A stretch of 64,000 nt of DNA from Hyaloraphidium curvatum (taxonomy: Eukaryota; Monoblepharomycota; Hyaloraphidiomycetes; Hyaloraphidiales; Hyaloraphidiaceae), in NCBI GenBank assembly GCA_025558095.1, contig JAIVFI010000027.1, positions 544,177-608,176 of the forward strand. Direction: 5' to 3'. The position numbers and the translations under genes were made by a program. Shown here piece after piece: positions 1-10,016 of the stretch. The notes beneath the pieces were generated by a model. That model searched no databases, was not told the DNA's origin, and saw only the letters and a program-made list of their open reading frames with translations. The stretch's first letter is position 1. Every line of letters starts with the position of its first letter.

Positions 1-1304
1 GCGCAGCCACCCGCGCCCTCCAGCTCTCCAGGAGCTGGTCTTGGAGGCGCACCAGAAGCTCCAGCTTTGCTTGATACGAGTCCGGGGAGTCGAGGGAAGC
101 GAGGACGTCCGAGACCGCCAGAGCCAGGCGCGGCGTTGCAGCCGCAGGCTGATCTCGACGGCTTGCGGTACCGAGAAGGGTTGCGCTAGTATCGTGGCGA
201 GCGGGTAGAAGAGCACGACCATGGCGGCGTCCTCGGCGATGCCGACCACATCGCGGGGATCAGCATTCCCATTGTGCCCGGCAGCGCAGCGGTCGCTCGA
301 AGGGGAGATCCCCAGCATGTCTTCGCAGCGCCCGAGGAAGGACGACAGCGCGATTTGCATGGCATGATGCTGCAACCGCACTGCAAGATTAATGGATGCG
401 ACGTTGACTTCGATCCCACACCAGAAAAAAGGTGCGAAATTGGCCGTCGTGAGGCAGGGCGATCAGGAAGATCCCCCACGGCGCGGCGGCGAGCTGCGGG
501 CCGAAGTACACGAGCGGCGTCCATACGATCAGCACCTGCACCAGAGTGGTGACGACGGCGAGGGTGCCGCGGTACAAGACCTGGATCCAGGCGGCCCTGT
601 CGGGGAGGTTGCCGGCGCACGAAGGCAGGGGGCAAGGGCAGAGCGGGTCGTCGGGATCGTGCACAGTCAGAGGAGAGGGGGCGGACCCGCGTTCGCCGTC
701 CTCCTCTGAATGAGATGGAAGCAGCTGAGCCCAGCGCGCGAACCCTGACCAGGGGTGGAGATCAAGATTCGAAGAGTGCTCCTCGACCTCTTTGGGGCCT
801 CCCGCAGCCCCTATAATCAAAAGGGACGCAACGGCCCCAACAAGATAGCCGAACGCCACGGCCGTCGTCGCTTTCGGGACACCGAATCAGACGTTGCTTT
901 GCTCTTGCGGGTACGGACTACGCACCGCCAAGCATCTGCCGCAGCCCGAACGCGGCCGCCCAGTCAAAGGCCCACATGCTGCCGAACAGGGCAAAGACGG
1001 CGGCTGTGTGAGCCGTCCCGCGCAGAAGGCCCTTTCGCGCCCACGGGTCTGTCAGCCGCTCGATGCGGAACACGGCGAGGGGGAGCGGGTGCCGCGCCAG
1101 GACGACGGCGAGCGCCGTTGCCGTCAACGGATCAGCTTCGCGGGCGGCGGCTGCGGGATCGGCTACGCGGCGCGCCGAGGGTGCCAGCGGGCGCGCCGTC
1201 TTTGCTTGGAAGGGGAGGATCGCGAGCCATTCCCGCGGGGCAAAGTCGCGGACCGGGGGGGCGATCGGCGCGAGTTCCGCGCCGAGGAGAGCGCCGTCCG
1301 CCAT
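1..1304 (-). pseudogene. 7TM family copy 1, partial, frameshifted
   Basis: Copy of the seven-transmembrane family found six times in this window. The reading starts at an ATG at 1304 (MADGALLGAEL) and runs off the left edge. A 55-nt intron is likely near 860-915 (donor GTGCGTAG, acceptor CCGAAAG); splicing joins RQMLGA to TTAVAFGYL. The family signature FARWAQLL, then DPLCPCPLPSCAGNLP, is clear. Two single-base discontinuities interrupt the frame. A T6 run near 428 needs one T fewer to continue into FFWCGIEVNVA, and a CC near 150 needs one more C to enter ATPRLALAVSDVLASLD. Both are homopolymer changes, so sequencing error is as likely as decay. A head-to-head family copy starts on the other strand. 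The role is unknown; the topology suggests a receptor or channel. Confidence 0.6.
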
Positions 1305-1379
1305 CGGAGTCACGCCGCGGCAAGGAGCGGCGCCTGCTGGCGCGAGGAGATCGCCGAGTGTCTCCCGGCCGAAACCAGC

Positions 1380-2558
1380 CCTTCTGAGAACGGTTCCTCC
1401 GCCGATTGCCCGCTGATACGGCGCCACCCGACTTTCAACGACCTCCGCGCCGCCGAGCCGCTGGACAAACGCCGGTTCCTCCGCGCTCTGGCGCCGTGGC
1501 CGTCGTTGAGGCGCCTGGTGGCCGTGCGTATCGCCGCGTTCCCCGCCGTGCGCGGGTCGTTGTCGGCGAGCTGCGTGCTAATCTGCACCGCGAACGCGGC
1601 CTGCGGGGCGTCCCTCTTCTACCTCAACGACGGCCGCTTCTCCACCGGCCGTGTGATCGGCGTCCTCGTTGCCCAGTGGACCTTCCTGCTGCTGACGATG
1701 GTGAGCGTCGTCCAGAGGGTGGACTCAGTCTACGACGGCTTCGCGCCGCTGGTCCTCGCCGGCGACGACAACACCTTCGCGGGCTTTGCGCGATGGAGCG
1801 AGCTGCTAGCTGCGGCCGACCGCAGCAAGGAGGGGGGCGCCCTGGTGGAACACGTGGCTGCGGATGGGCAATGCCCGTGCGCGCTACCCTCTTGCGCGGG
1901 GAACCTGCCCGGCAAAGCGACGAGGTTCGCCGTCGTCTCGCAAGGAATCATTTCCTTTGCCGGCGGGATGAATTGGGTTTTCTTGTGCTACACGGCGATC
2001 GTTACTTTCGGGCCGTCCCTGTGGACTTCCGCCTGGGCCGTCGCTGGCGCAGCCTACTGCGCAATGGTCGTGCTCTTCTACCCCCTATTCACGATGCAGG
2101 CACAGCCTGTGCTCCTCGCCCTCGAGCGCGGGCCGGCAAAGGGCATCCCGCTTGGCCTCGCGGTGGGCTTCAAGTCGCTCTTCACCAAGCCGTTCGCGGG
2201 CGCGCTGGACTGCGTGTACCAGCTCGCCAAGGGGTGCAAGCACGACATGCGGTACCTCTTTGCGCCGGCGTCGGAAAGGAGGAGGCGCGCGGCGGCGAAG
2301 GTGCCCGGGGGCGTCGGGGACGCGGCGGGCGAGGACGGCGCGGGGCTGACGCCCGAGGAGGAGGAAACCGTCGTGAGACGGTTTCTGGAGTTCAGGGACT
2401 CGGATACGTGGACGGTGGGCGAGGTCATCCGCGCCGAGGCGCAGGAGGAGGCGGAGGAGACGGCGGGATTCGAGGCCGGGAGGGAGGCCGGCAGAGCCGC
2501 GAGGAGCCTGGTCTGGGATGCCAAACTGGCGCAGAAGCAGTTCAAGAATGCAGCATAG
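1380..2558 (+). CDS. 7TM family copy 2, chimeric C-terminus
   Basis: The reading is open well upstream, but the recognisable family homology starts near 1430 and contains no in-frame ATG until 1697. The true start is therefore unresolved: either an unseen first exon or a 5' truncation. It carries the family motif LNDGRF after the first membrane segment, the FARWSELL block, the Cys-rich loop QCPCALPSCAGNLPG, and four hydrophobic segments in total. After the fourth segment the similarity to the other copies stops. Instead of segments 5-7 there is a charged tail of about 140 residues rich in Glu, Arg and Ala, ending KQFKNAA. This looks like a truncated copy that gained an unrelated tail. It faces copy 1 head to head. 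Confidence 0.5.
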   Translation, partial: PSENGSSADCPLIRRHPTFNDLRAAEPLDKRRFLRALAPWPSLRRLVAVRIAAFPAVRGSLSASCVLICTANAACGASLFYLNDGRFSTGRVIGVLVAQWTFLLLTMVSVVQRVDSVYDGFAPLVLAGDDNTFAGFARWSELLAAADRSKEGGALVEHVAADGQCPCALPSCAGNLPGKATRFAVVSQGIISFAGGMNWVFLCYTAIVTFGPSLWTSAWAVAGAAYCAMVVLFYPLFTMQAQPVLLALERGPAKGIPLGLAVGFKSLFTKPFAGALDCVYQLAKGCKHDMRYLFAPASERRRRAAAKVPGGVGDAAGEDGAGLTPEEEETVVRRFLEFRDSDTWTVGEVIRAEAQEEAEETAGFEAGREAGRAARSLVWDAKLAQKQFKNAA

Positions 2559-2824
2559 CTAATTGTATCGTCCAGGGTCGATCACGCATCGCGAGATCCG
2601 CCAATCGAGGCCAACCTCTTAGGTGGCAAGACCGTGCAGTTGCCGCTCGTCTGCGTACGCTGGAACAGCGCACCCTAAAGCGAACGAGACCGCGCCATTA
2701 AGCAGGCGCAGGCCCCGGGCAACGCGCCCGATAGGAGATCCGCAAACTCCCACGTACCGTCGTCGCGTCGGCAGACCCGCGACCCGACAAGCAAACATCG
2801 GTTCGAGGGTTTCGTGCCAACTCG

Positions 2825-3955
2825 ATGGCATCCCAGCCCCTCCCCACGTCTGAGGCACCCCATTCCACCCCCCGAGAGGTCCTCTTCATCGGCACCGGCG
2901 GCACCCTTGCCTCCTTCGCCCCCTCTCCCCTCCAGCTCCACGACTACGAATCCTCCCTGCTCCCTTCGTCTGCGCTCGTCGCGCGCTTCACCTCGCTGTC
3001 CCTGCTCCCGGGCGTCGCGGTAGTGCCGATCGACGTGCCACCGCTGATTTCGGACGCGATTGGCCCGCGGGAATGGAGTTCCTTGTGCCGCAAACTGTCC
3101 GACGCGCGCGCGGGGCACCCCGACGCGGCGGGTATGGTCGTGGGGCACGGGACGGCGACGATGGAGGAAACCGCGTACCTCTTGGATCTCTTGGTGGACA
3201 ATGCCGGCTGGGGCACGGTGGTGCTGACGGGCGCGATGCTGCCGGCTTCGGCGGCGGGGGGCGACGCGGAGGGGAACATCCTTGCAGCGTGCACGGTGGC
3301 TGCCGACCCGCGATCCGAGGGCAGGGGGGTGTTGGTGGTCATGTACGGGGAGGTGCATGCCGCGCGGGACGTTTCGAAGACGTCGGCCGAGGGGAGGGGG
3401 GCGTTCAAGTCGCCCGGCAAGGGGCCTCTCGGCCTGGTCGACGCCAGGGGCGTCGATTACTTCCGACGAGCCGAGCCCAGGCCTTCCTTCGGATTCCTAC
3501 CAGCTCTGCTGGACAGCTGGCCGCGGGTCGACGTGAGCTACGCGTACGCGGGCTGCGACGGCACCGCCGTGCGCGCGTTCGTCGCCGCCGGGGCCAGGGG
3601 CATAGTGTCCGCGGGTTTCGCGCCGGGCGGCACGTCCCCCGCCGAGGAAGAAGCCCTGGACGAGGCTGCAAATGCGGGTGTTATCGTGGTGCAGTCCACA
3701 CGGACAGGCGGCGGACGGGTCGTCCCGACGAGGCGGATGGCAGAGCGAGGGTGGATCCCGGCGGGCGACCAGCCGCCATGCAAGGCGAGAGTGTTGTTGG
3801 CGATGGCGTTGGTGGCAGCAAAGTCGCACGACGAGGTATCGGGGATGTTCGCCACGGCAGGACGGGGACCGCGGATCGCGCGTGGCGACAATCCGGGCAG
3901 ACCGGCGGAGCAATGGGACGACGGCTTCCCCCGGAGCTCGGATGTCCCGCGATAG
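2825..3955 (+). CDS. L-asparaginase-like protein
   Basis: Single-exon protein of 376 aa starting at MASQPLPTSE. It belongs to the asparaginase/glutaminase (bacterial-type, COG0252-like) family, which hydrolyses asparagine to aspartate and ammonia. The nucleophile loop IGTGGTLAS is at residues 22-30, and the second conserved block is GHGTATMEETAYLL near residues 107-120. A lysine in SKTSAEG (K185) sits where the family's catalytic lysine is expected. In active enzymes the second block reads HGTDTMEE; here the Asp is replaced by Ala (A111). The remaining fold motifs look intact and the length is typical. No signal peptide is obvious. The loss of Asp suggests altered or absent asparaginase activity; membership of the family is confident, the reaction is not. 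Confidence 0.85.
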   Translation: MASQPLPTSEAPHSTPREVLFIGTGGTLASFAPSPLQLHDYESSLLPSSALVARFTSLSLLPGVAVVPIDVPPLISDAIGPREWSSLCRKLSDARAGHPDAAGMVVGHGTATMEETAYLLDLLVDNAGWGTVVLTGAMLPASAAGGDAEGNILAACTVAADPRSEGRGVLVVMYGEVHAARDVSKTSAEGRGAFKSPGKGPLGLVDARGVDYFRRAEPRPSFGFLPALLDSWPRVDVSYAYAGCDGTAVRAFVAAGARGIVSAGFAPGGTSPAEEEALDEAANAGVIVVQSTRTGGGRVVPTRRMAERGWIPAGDQPPCKARVLLAMALVAAKSHDEVSGMFATAGRGPRIARGDNPGRPAEQWDDGFPRSSDVPR

Positions 3956-4631
3956 ACGACAGCAGAGCGCTCTCGTGCGCCCGCTCGAGACCAAATGAAT
4001 TTCATGCACGGCCGGTGCGCACTTGCGGCCGGGGAAGGCGGCGGGTGAGGGCGAACCGCGCGCTGGGTGCCAAGGTTTGGGTCTGGAATTCGATACGTGC
4101 GGGCGTGATGTCCGCCCGCGCGGAAGCCTTCGATTCGCCCCGCAAGGCCCGAAGTTGCACCGTCACCAGCCACGAACCTCTTGCTGCCGATCCTGCCGTC
4201 TCGTCCGCACGGGGCAGAGGTGATCCGGCCATTCGGTTGGTGAACAGACCGTGCGAGCTCGCCGGGACATTCGGCCGATGGCCGGCGGAGAGACCGCGGA
4301 GGCGTGGGCGGTTTTTCGCACGGGTGGAAACAATGGCGGCTGGGAAGGGACCACTTTGCCGCCGCGCCGACAAAATCGCATCCAGCGTCATGTGCGGTGC
4401 CTCCAGAGCGGCGACGAAGCTTGCGAGTCGAGGGTGCATGTGACTTGAGTGGCGGCGTACCACAGGTCAAGCAACTTCGCTGGCCGGATACGCATGGCAA
4501 TCGGGCCGCCGAGGCGGCATGCGGTGCGGCTCGTCAACCGCAAGGCCCTGAACCAATTGCGCCGCCATCAGCTTTCCGGGCCTCAACCGCCCCCGTCGCC
4601 CTCCCACGCCCGCCGAGCCAACACCGAGACA
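3956..4631. other. Intergenic region, no gene seen
   Basis: This 676-base stretch separates the asparaginase-like gene from the small secreted protein. ORFs here are short, overlap in several frames and show no family motif. No repeat or mobile-element signature was seen. It presumably holds the 3' UTR of the upstream gene and the promoter of the downstream one. Confidence 0.5.
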
Positions 4632-5321
4632 ATGAAGCCCGTCGCCTGCCTGATCGCATTCGTCCTGGCGGCGCTCGCCACGGCGTCGCCGGCCCTCGCG
4701 TGGGGACTGCGCCGCCGACGACCCTGCCCGCCGCGGCACTAATCCCTGTACCATCGCAGCGCCCCCGCCGCCGTGTCGTCCCCCGCGGGCAGTGACGTCG
4801 CCGTGGTGTTCAAGCGGAGCTGCGGGGAGTGCGCGGAGGACCTCTACTGGTATGTGGATCCTCCACGCCGCTCTCCCTCGTCCCCTCGTTGATGGACGAC
4901 CCTCCGACGGCAGCGAGTTCGCCTACCCCGGCGCCCCCGTCGAGCACGTCGCCTGCGTCTCCCACACGTCGCGCAAGGGGCTGTACCGCAGGGTGCGTTC
5001 ACCCTATGTTCACGCTGATCCGCAGCCCCACTCACGCCCGGGGACCCGCAGTACGCCGCCACCCTGTGCGACAACGACCTGAGCGCCACCAGGTGCGACG
5101 GCCAGGTACTCAGCTATGGTGTCCCCTCGTCGTACGACTTCTTCGGGAGCCAGTACGCCAGCCTCGACGCTTGTGAGGCGGCGTGCGTGGGAGCGGGCAA
5201 GACGAGCGACTCCTACATAGTGGGCCTGCCGTACTACTGCAAGTGCTTCACAGGGACGTGCACGCCGACGACGCAGTTCGCGTCCAACTATTTCGTCAGG
5301 CAGAAGGTCGATTGCAACTGA
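4632..5321 (+). CDS. Small secreted Cys-rich protein
   Basis: Four exons: 4632-4699, 4760-4849, 4914-4992 and 5052-5321, giving 168 aa in one continuous frame. Introns are 60, 64 and 59 nt; intron 1 has a good branch site (CACTAATCC) and a CAG acceptor. The N-terminus MKPVACLIAFVLAALATA is a classical signal peptide. The mature part is Cys-rich (SCGECAED, DACEAACVGAG, YYCKCFTGTC) and ends VDCN. The Cys spacing is loosely like a WSC-type carbohydrate-binding module (CEAAC, then YCKC), but that assignment is only suggestive. It is probably exported to the wall or medium. The exon model is supported by phase agreement at all three junctions. Confidence 0.7.
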
Positions 5322-5627
5322 TCCTGGGCGGGTTCCGAGGTGCCGTGGGTACGGGTCCTAGCGACGGGTCGTTGCATGGCGATCTCAAGCGTACGTGCCG
5401 ACAAGTCCCGCAGGCGCGACGGATGGGGGCTATAGATGTGTTTTGGTCTCCGAGCGGCTATCACCAAGAGCGAATGCGCTCCAGGTCGCGCGCCGTTTTC
5501 CGCAAAGATCTTGATCCTGTTTGCTCGTGAGGATCGCCCACAACCTCCGTGGTCGGCATCCTGAGCATCGAACGTGCGGGCGGGCAGACGTAAACATGAC
5601 CACAAACACCGGCCCGTGGTGAACCCC
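5322..5627. other. Intergenic region upstream of GT61 gene
   Basis: 306 bases between the secreted Cys-rich protein and the glycosyltransferase gene. No coding motif or repeat was recognised; it presumably contains the promoter of the downstream gene. Confidence 0.4.
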
Positions 5628-7208
5628 ATGCGCCGCCTGAGGGGGCTGCTCGCGGCGATACTGGCAGGTGCCCCAATTATTGGAGCCGCAACGATCGTGC
5701 TGGGGCGGATGCGGGCGCCGGACGTCCCCCCGGGGGAGCCCGGCGGGGGGTCCGCCGGCCTGCCGATGCTGCGCGCGTGGGCGCCCCACCCGCCGTGCGT
5801 GCGGCCTATCGCGCTGGCGAACGTGTGCATAGGCGCGGCCGGCTCGGCATCGCGGCCGCGGACGGTGTTTCCGGCGGCCGGGTCGCCGCCGGCGTGGGCG
5901 GCCCCGGACGTACGCGCCGCGCTGGGCGGCCTGCGGAACCCGTCGTTCGCGCAGTTCTGCAGCGACCTGGGCGAGCACAACCCACTCGGCCTTTTCTTCG
6001 AGTTCGGCAGCCCGCCGCCGCCCGGCTCCTCCCCTCCGCCCGGGATCCTGCCGGCACTCGCCGTCGCCCAGGCCTCGGCGCTGCAGAACACGTTCCATGC
6101 GGTGCACGCCGCGATCGCACTGCACCGCACCGTGCGCAGCCATTTCCCCGAGGTGCGACTCCCCGCAGACCCCGCCGACCTGCGCGTGCATCTGCTGAAC
6201 CGCGCAGACCATTCCCTGCGGAACACCTGGTTCCGCCACATGAGCTTCCTATTTTCGGCCGTGGCCCGCGACCCCGGCAGGAACATCCTCGTCGACGAGG
6301 CTTCGCCGTTCAACAGGTCTGCGGGCATCGACCGGTACGTCCCGCCCGACGTGCCAGACGCCCCGGCCTGTTTCGCCCACTCCGTGTGGGGACTCTACCC
6401 GACCATGCGGCATCATAACCAATACTTTCCCTCCGACTTTGTCGCGTACCGCAACGCGATGCTGGTGGAGCACTACCGCGGGCTGGTCTTTGGCGAGGGA
6501 CCGTTCCCCGCGGAGCCATTCCCCGACGGCCGAGCCGTTCTGCACCCTTCCCTGCGCAGGCCCTTCCGCCCTCTCCCTGGACCCCCGCCCTCCCTCCCGT
6601 CAGGGACCGTTTTCGAACCGCCCCCCGGGTCCCCACTCTCCCCGCCCTTCCGATACCCGTGCCACCCGAGTCTGATACCCCTCACCCTCCTCCTCCGCAA
6701 CCCCCTCAACCCCGACCGCAACCTCACCAACCCGCACGACGCTCTGCGCTGGATCTCGGAGCTCAACCCGGCCCTTGAGCAGCGATACGGCGCCCGCGTC
6801 GTGCCCGCTCTTGCCTCGTTCGACCCCCCCTTCCCCCCGGACCGGCAGCTCCTCACCGCCTTCCGCTCGCGCATCTTCGCCGGTGTCCACGGCGCCGGCC
6901 TCTCCTGGGGCCTCTTCCTCCCGCCGGGCTCGGTGCTCCTCGAGATCACCGTGCCGTGGATGATGCGGCACCAGCTCCCCGGGTGGGAATTCGGCAAGCC
7001 GGTGGAGGGGTTCAGCGGCAACGGGAGCGAGGGGATGTGGTTCGCCCAGTTTGCCGCTGCGGTGGGGGCGGCGCATTACAGGACGAGGATGTACGCGGGG
7101 GCGGGCGGGAGCGTGACGCTGGAGAGGGCGGATTGGGAGGAGGCGGTGGACAAGGCGGTGGAGTACGTGGTGAGGGAGAGCAAGGGCACGTGTTCTCTGG
7201 ACCGTTGA
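5628..7208 (+). CDS. GT61-like glycosyltransferase (DUF563)
   Basis: Single exon, 526 aa from the ATG at 5628. Residues 1-25 (MRRLRGLLAAILAGAPIIGA) form a signal anchor, so a type II membrane enzyme of the secretory pathway is expected. The C-terminal half holds the hallmark of family 61 / EOGT-type enzymes: an FRSRIFAGVHGAGLSWGLF block near residue 415-433, followed by PPGSVLLEI. Such enzymes transfer xylose, arabinose or GlcNAc to glycans or proteins; the donor cannot be read from the sequence. The middle has a Pro-rich insertion (about residues 310-350). The last residues, YVVRESKGTCSLDR, and about 140 bases downstream recur as an inverted fragment at 14.3-14.5 kb. Confidence 0.75.
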   Translation: MRRLRGLLAAILAGAPIIGAATIVLGRMRAPDVPPGEPGGGSAGLPMLRAWAPHPPCVRPIALANVCIGAAGSASRPRTVFPAAGSPPAWAAPDVRAALGGLRNPSFAQFCSDLGEHNPLGLFFEFGSPPPPGSSPPPGILPALAVAQASALQNTFHAVHAAIALHRTVRSHFPEVRLPADPADLRVHLLNRADHSLRNTWFRHMSFLFSAVARDPGRNILVDEASPFNRSAGIDRYVPPDVPDAPACFAHSVWGLYPTMRHHNQYFPSDFVAYRNAMLVEHYRGLVFGEGPFPAEPFPDGRAVLHPSLRRPFRPLPGPPPSLPSGTVFEPPPGSPLSPPFRYPCHPSLIPLTLLLRNPLNPDRNLTNPHDALRWISELNPALEQRYGARVVPALASFDPPFPPDRQLLTAFRSRIFAGVHGAGLSWGLFLPPGSVLLEITVPWMMRHQLPGWEFGKPVEGFSGNGSEGMWFAQFAAAVGAAHYRTRMYAGAGGSVTLERADWEEAVDKAVEYVVRESKGTCSLDR

Positions 7209-7345
7209 ACGTCACGGACTACATGCTCTTGGGGAGGGCTTTGTCGGCACAGCCTCCTCCCGGGACCGATGAGTGGGCGGTCGAACGACAATTCGAGCGC
7301 GAGCTGGAATCGGCCTGCGTCGTACCCGGGCACTCTTGGCTGTTG
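7118..7345 (+). repeat. Dispersed duplication, copy at GT61 3' end
   Basis: The last ~90 coding bases of the GT61 gene plus about 137 bases of downstream sequence are matched, with scattered substitutions and small indels, by the reverse strand of 14285-14520. Both sides contain the stretch encoding YVVRESKGTCSLDR and then share downstream non-coding sequence, so the duplicated unit is genomic DNA rather than a coding domain. Confidence 0.75.
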
Positions 7346-7875
7346 GTCAGACATGTGCCGGAGTGTGCTTGCCCCGGAGAGGTGCGATGCCCCGCCATCA
7401 CGCGACAACGCTGTTTGGCCTCCCTCCCCCCCCCCCGGATCACCGGCCCGCCGCACGCCCGCGCGCCCTCCCGCCCTCCGTTCCGCTCTCACTAGTTCAT
7501 TCTCCCCGCCCCGCGCGCGCGCGCCCGCCGCCCCGCCGCCTGTCGCCCTCCGTCGCCGCACCGGACTAAGCGCCCGTTGACTTCCGCACTCCGCGCGAAC
7601 CCACGGCGGGGACTGCGGGGCACGAGGAACCACACTCCAACCCGCTCCCTGCGTCCGCCACGCTCTCCCGGCCCGGACCCGCGGTCGGCGTGACGGATGC
7701 GCGAGCGGGACACCCGCGGGTTCTAGGTGGAGGCGCAACGAGTTGTGCGGGGTGGGAGCCGTGGGTGGGATACTGGCGAGGGACGGGGGTAGGACTGAAT
7801 CGAGTCAATATAGTCAACACCGTTCTGACTCCAACCGCCCCTCGATCCGCGTCCGCTCCGCTCTACGGAAACTTC
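7346..7875. other. Convergent intergenic region
   Basis: Sequence between the 3' end of the GT61 locus and the 3' end of the F-box gene. It includes a C/G-rich low-complexity stretch with CGCGCGCG runs near 7510-7530. No gene, repeat family or mobile element was recognised. Confidence 0.45.
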
Positions 7876-9762
7876 TCATTCGTCCTGCTCCGTCTCGTCT
7901 CCCCCCAGCATCCCCTCCGCCGCTTCCGCCGCCTGCACCGCCGCGGGCAGCCCCAGCGGTGCCTGCGCGGCCTGCGCGGCCGCCTGCAGCCCGTGCAGCG
8001 CCTCCTGCAGCCCCTCCCCCCCTCCCAAATGCGGAAGCTCCAGCAGCTGCGCCACCAGCCCCACCAGTGCCTGCGTCGCGTTGCCGAGGGCCTGCACCGC
8101 CCCGCCGAGCGCGAGCACGCCCTCGGCGAGGCCGCCGTCGGACAGGTGCCATTCCTCGGGGAGATCGCCGGGCGGCGGGTCGGCGAGCGGCGGCCAGGGC
8201 TCGTCGTGGTCGTGGCGGACCGGGAGCCGGAGGACCTCGGCGGCCCCGCGGCGTTCCCGGCGGAAGGCGTCCCAGCGGTGGTCCCATGCGGCGAGCGCGA
8301 CGCGGGTGATGCGGGGGGTGGCGCGGAGCATGGCGCGGAGGTCGCGGCCGCGGAAGCGGGTGCCGGCGTGGAGGCCGAGGGAGGAGATGGTGGGGTGGGC
8401 GGAGAGGGCGACGAGGTCCGGGGCGAACAGCGTGGAGCCGGCGAGGTCTAGGCAGGCGAGGTCCGGGAGCTGGGCCAGGATGGGGGGCAGGAGGCCATCG
8501 GGGAGGGGGAGGCCGAGATAGAGAGAGGTGAGGGTGGGGGGCAGCGGCGGCACGTGGAACGGGACGAGCTGGCGGGGGGGCGCTGGGGGTCAGCACACCT
8601 GATCCGGACCGGGACGGAATAGACTACCCACCAACGGCTTGGTCCGGTGCAGACGGAGCTCAGTGAGCCTCGGGCACCGCACCAGCGCACGCCCTAGCGC
8701 GTTCGCGAGCTCTTCGTCCAGCGGAAAGTGCGTCACCGTCAGGCTCTCGAGCCGCGGCCCGCAGAGCGCCTCGAGGATCTCCTCGCGCGGCATCTCGGGC
8801 GCGTAGTCGTGTTGCACGATCATCACCAGCGAAAGGCTGCGCAGGCGGGCGGCGGCCTTGGCGACGGCGGCGCATGAGGCGGGCGTGACCCAGTCAGGCA
8901 CGCCGAGGGAGAGGTGGTCCAGCAGGGGGAGGCGGTCGATCAGCTTGGCGAGGTCCGACCCCGGGATCCGGCCGTCCAGTCGCAGGGACCGCAGCGAAGG
9001 GGGGGCGGCTGCCGCGAGCGCCTTGCCGAACCCCTGCTCGGGTACCAGCTGTGCCGGCACGCTGCCGTCGGGCAGGTGCAGCGCCTCGAGCTCGGGCCAC
9101 GACCGCAGGCCGCGGGCAAACACGGCGGCGGGCGGCAGCGCGGGGATTCGCACGCCCCTGAGGCCGGGCAGCGAGCGTGCGGCGACCCAGATTCGCTCCA
9201 GGTCCGGGTTGGCGCCCCACAGCGTGGCGGTCGACCTGACGGCCAGGAAGACGAGGAGGTGGGAGAGGTGCTGCATGTGCGGCAGGGCGACGGCCAGGCG
9301 GCGGGCGAGGATCGAGGCGCCCTCGGGCAGCTTGAGTGAGAGGCGACGCACCAAGCCGCCGTACGTGGCCCCCCTAGGCGACTCCAGAGCCCGCAGCACC
9401 ATCTCCCCGCGTTCCACCGTCCTCGCGTCTTCTTCAGAAATTGGCTCCGACAGGTTTTCCGCACTGTTCAGGGCGAGGTCCTCCAGCGCGAGATGGCCCC
9501 ACAGGCGTGCCGCGACGTGGCCAAACAGTGCGCTCGACGTCCGGAGCAGAGGCAGCAGCGCCGCACGACCGCCGCCGCACGAGCAGCCGCGCTCAGGGAA
9601 CCCGTCTGCTAAGGGGGCGCGGCCCGCGGCGCACGGCGGGGACAGGAAGTCGAGCACTCGCGAGAGGACTTCGGGAGGGAGGTCCGCCAGCCCGGGGCCA
9701 GCATCGGTCGGGGAGGCGCCCGATGCCCGCGAGCGGCGTTGGGCACGTTGTCCTCTGGCCAT
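7876..9762 (-). CDS. F-box / leucine-rich repeat protein
   Basis: Two exons: 9762-8632 and 8568-7876, joined by a 63-nt intron (donor GTGGGTAG, acceptor CGCCAG), giving 607 aa. The N-terminus has a basic leader, then an F-box at about residues 25-42 (LADLPPEVLSRVLDFLSP). The rest is a series of irregular leucine-rich segments such as LESLTVTHFPLDEE, RLTELRLHR, and after splicing LPPTLTSLYLGLPLP. F-box proteins usually bring substrates to SCF ubiquitin ligases through Skp1; the leucine-rich part would bind the substrate. The C-terminus is Ala/Leu/Gln-rich and ends in an acidic tail (GGDETEQDE). An alternative acceptor 11 bases upstream is possible but leads to a stop. Confidence 0.75.
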
Positions 9763-10016
9763 TTATGATACGGGAAAAGCGGGCGACGGCGGGAAATGGG
9801 GGTTGAGACGGAAGCAATGTGTGTTGTTTGCCGGGGCGAGCCCGCTGGCGGCGCGGCCGCCTACACCAAGCTCGGACCACCGGATTGACCTTCGTCCGAA
9901 AGGTCTTTGTCAATTAATCAAAGGTACGCCGAGGATACATGACGACGGATTCCATTAGGGCACCCCTACCCATCGTCAGCACAGCACCCCGGCCCCATTC
10001 GAGAAGCCTCCCAACG

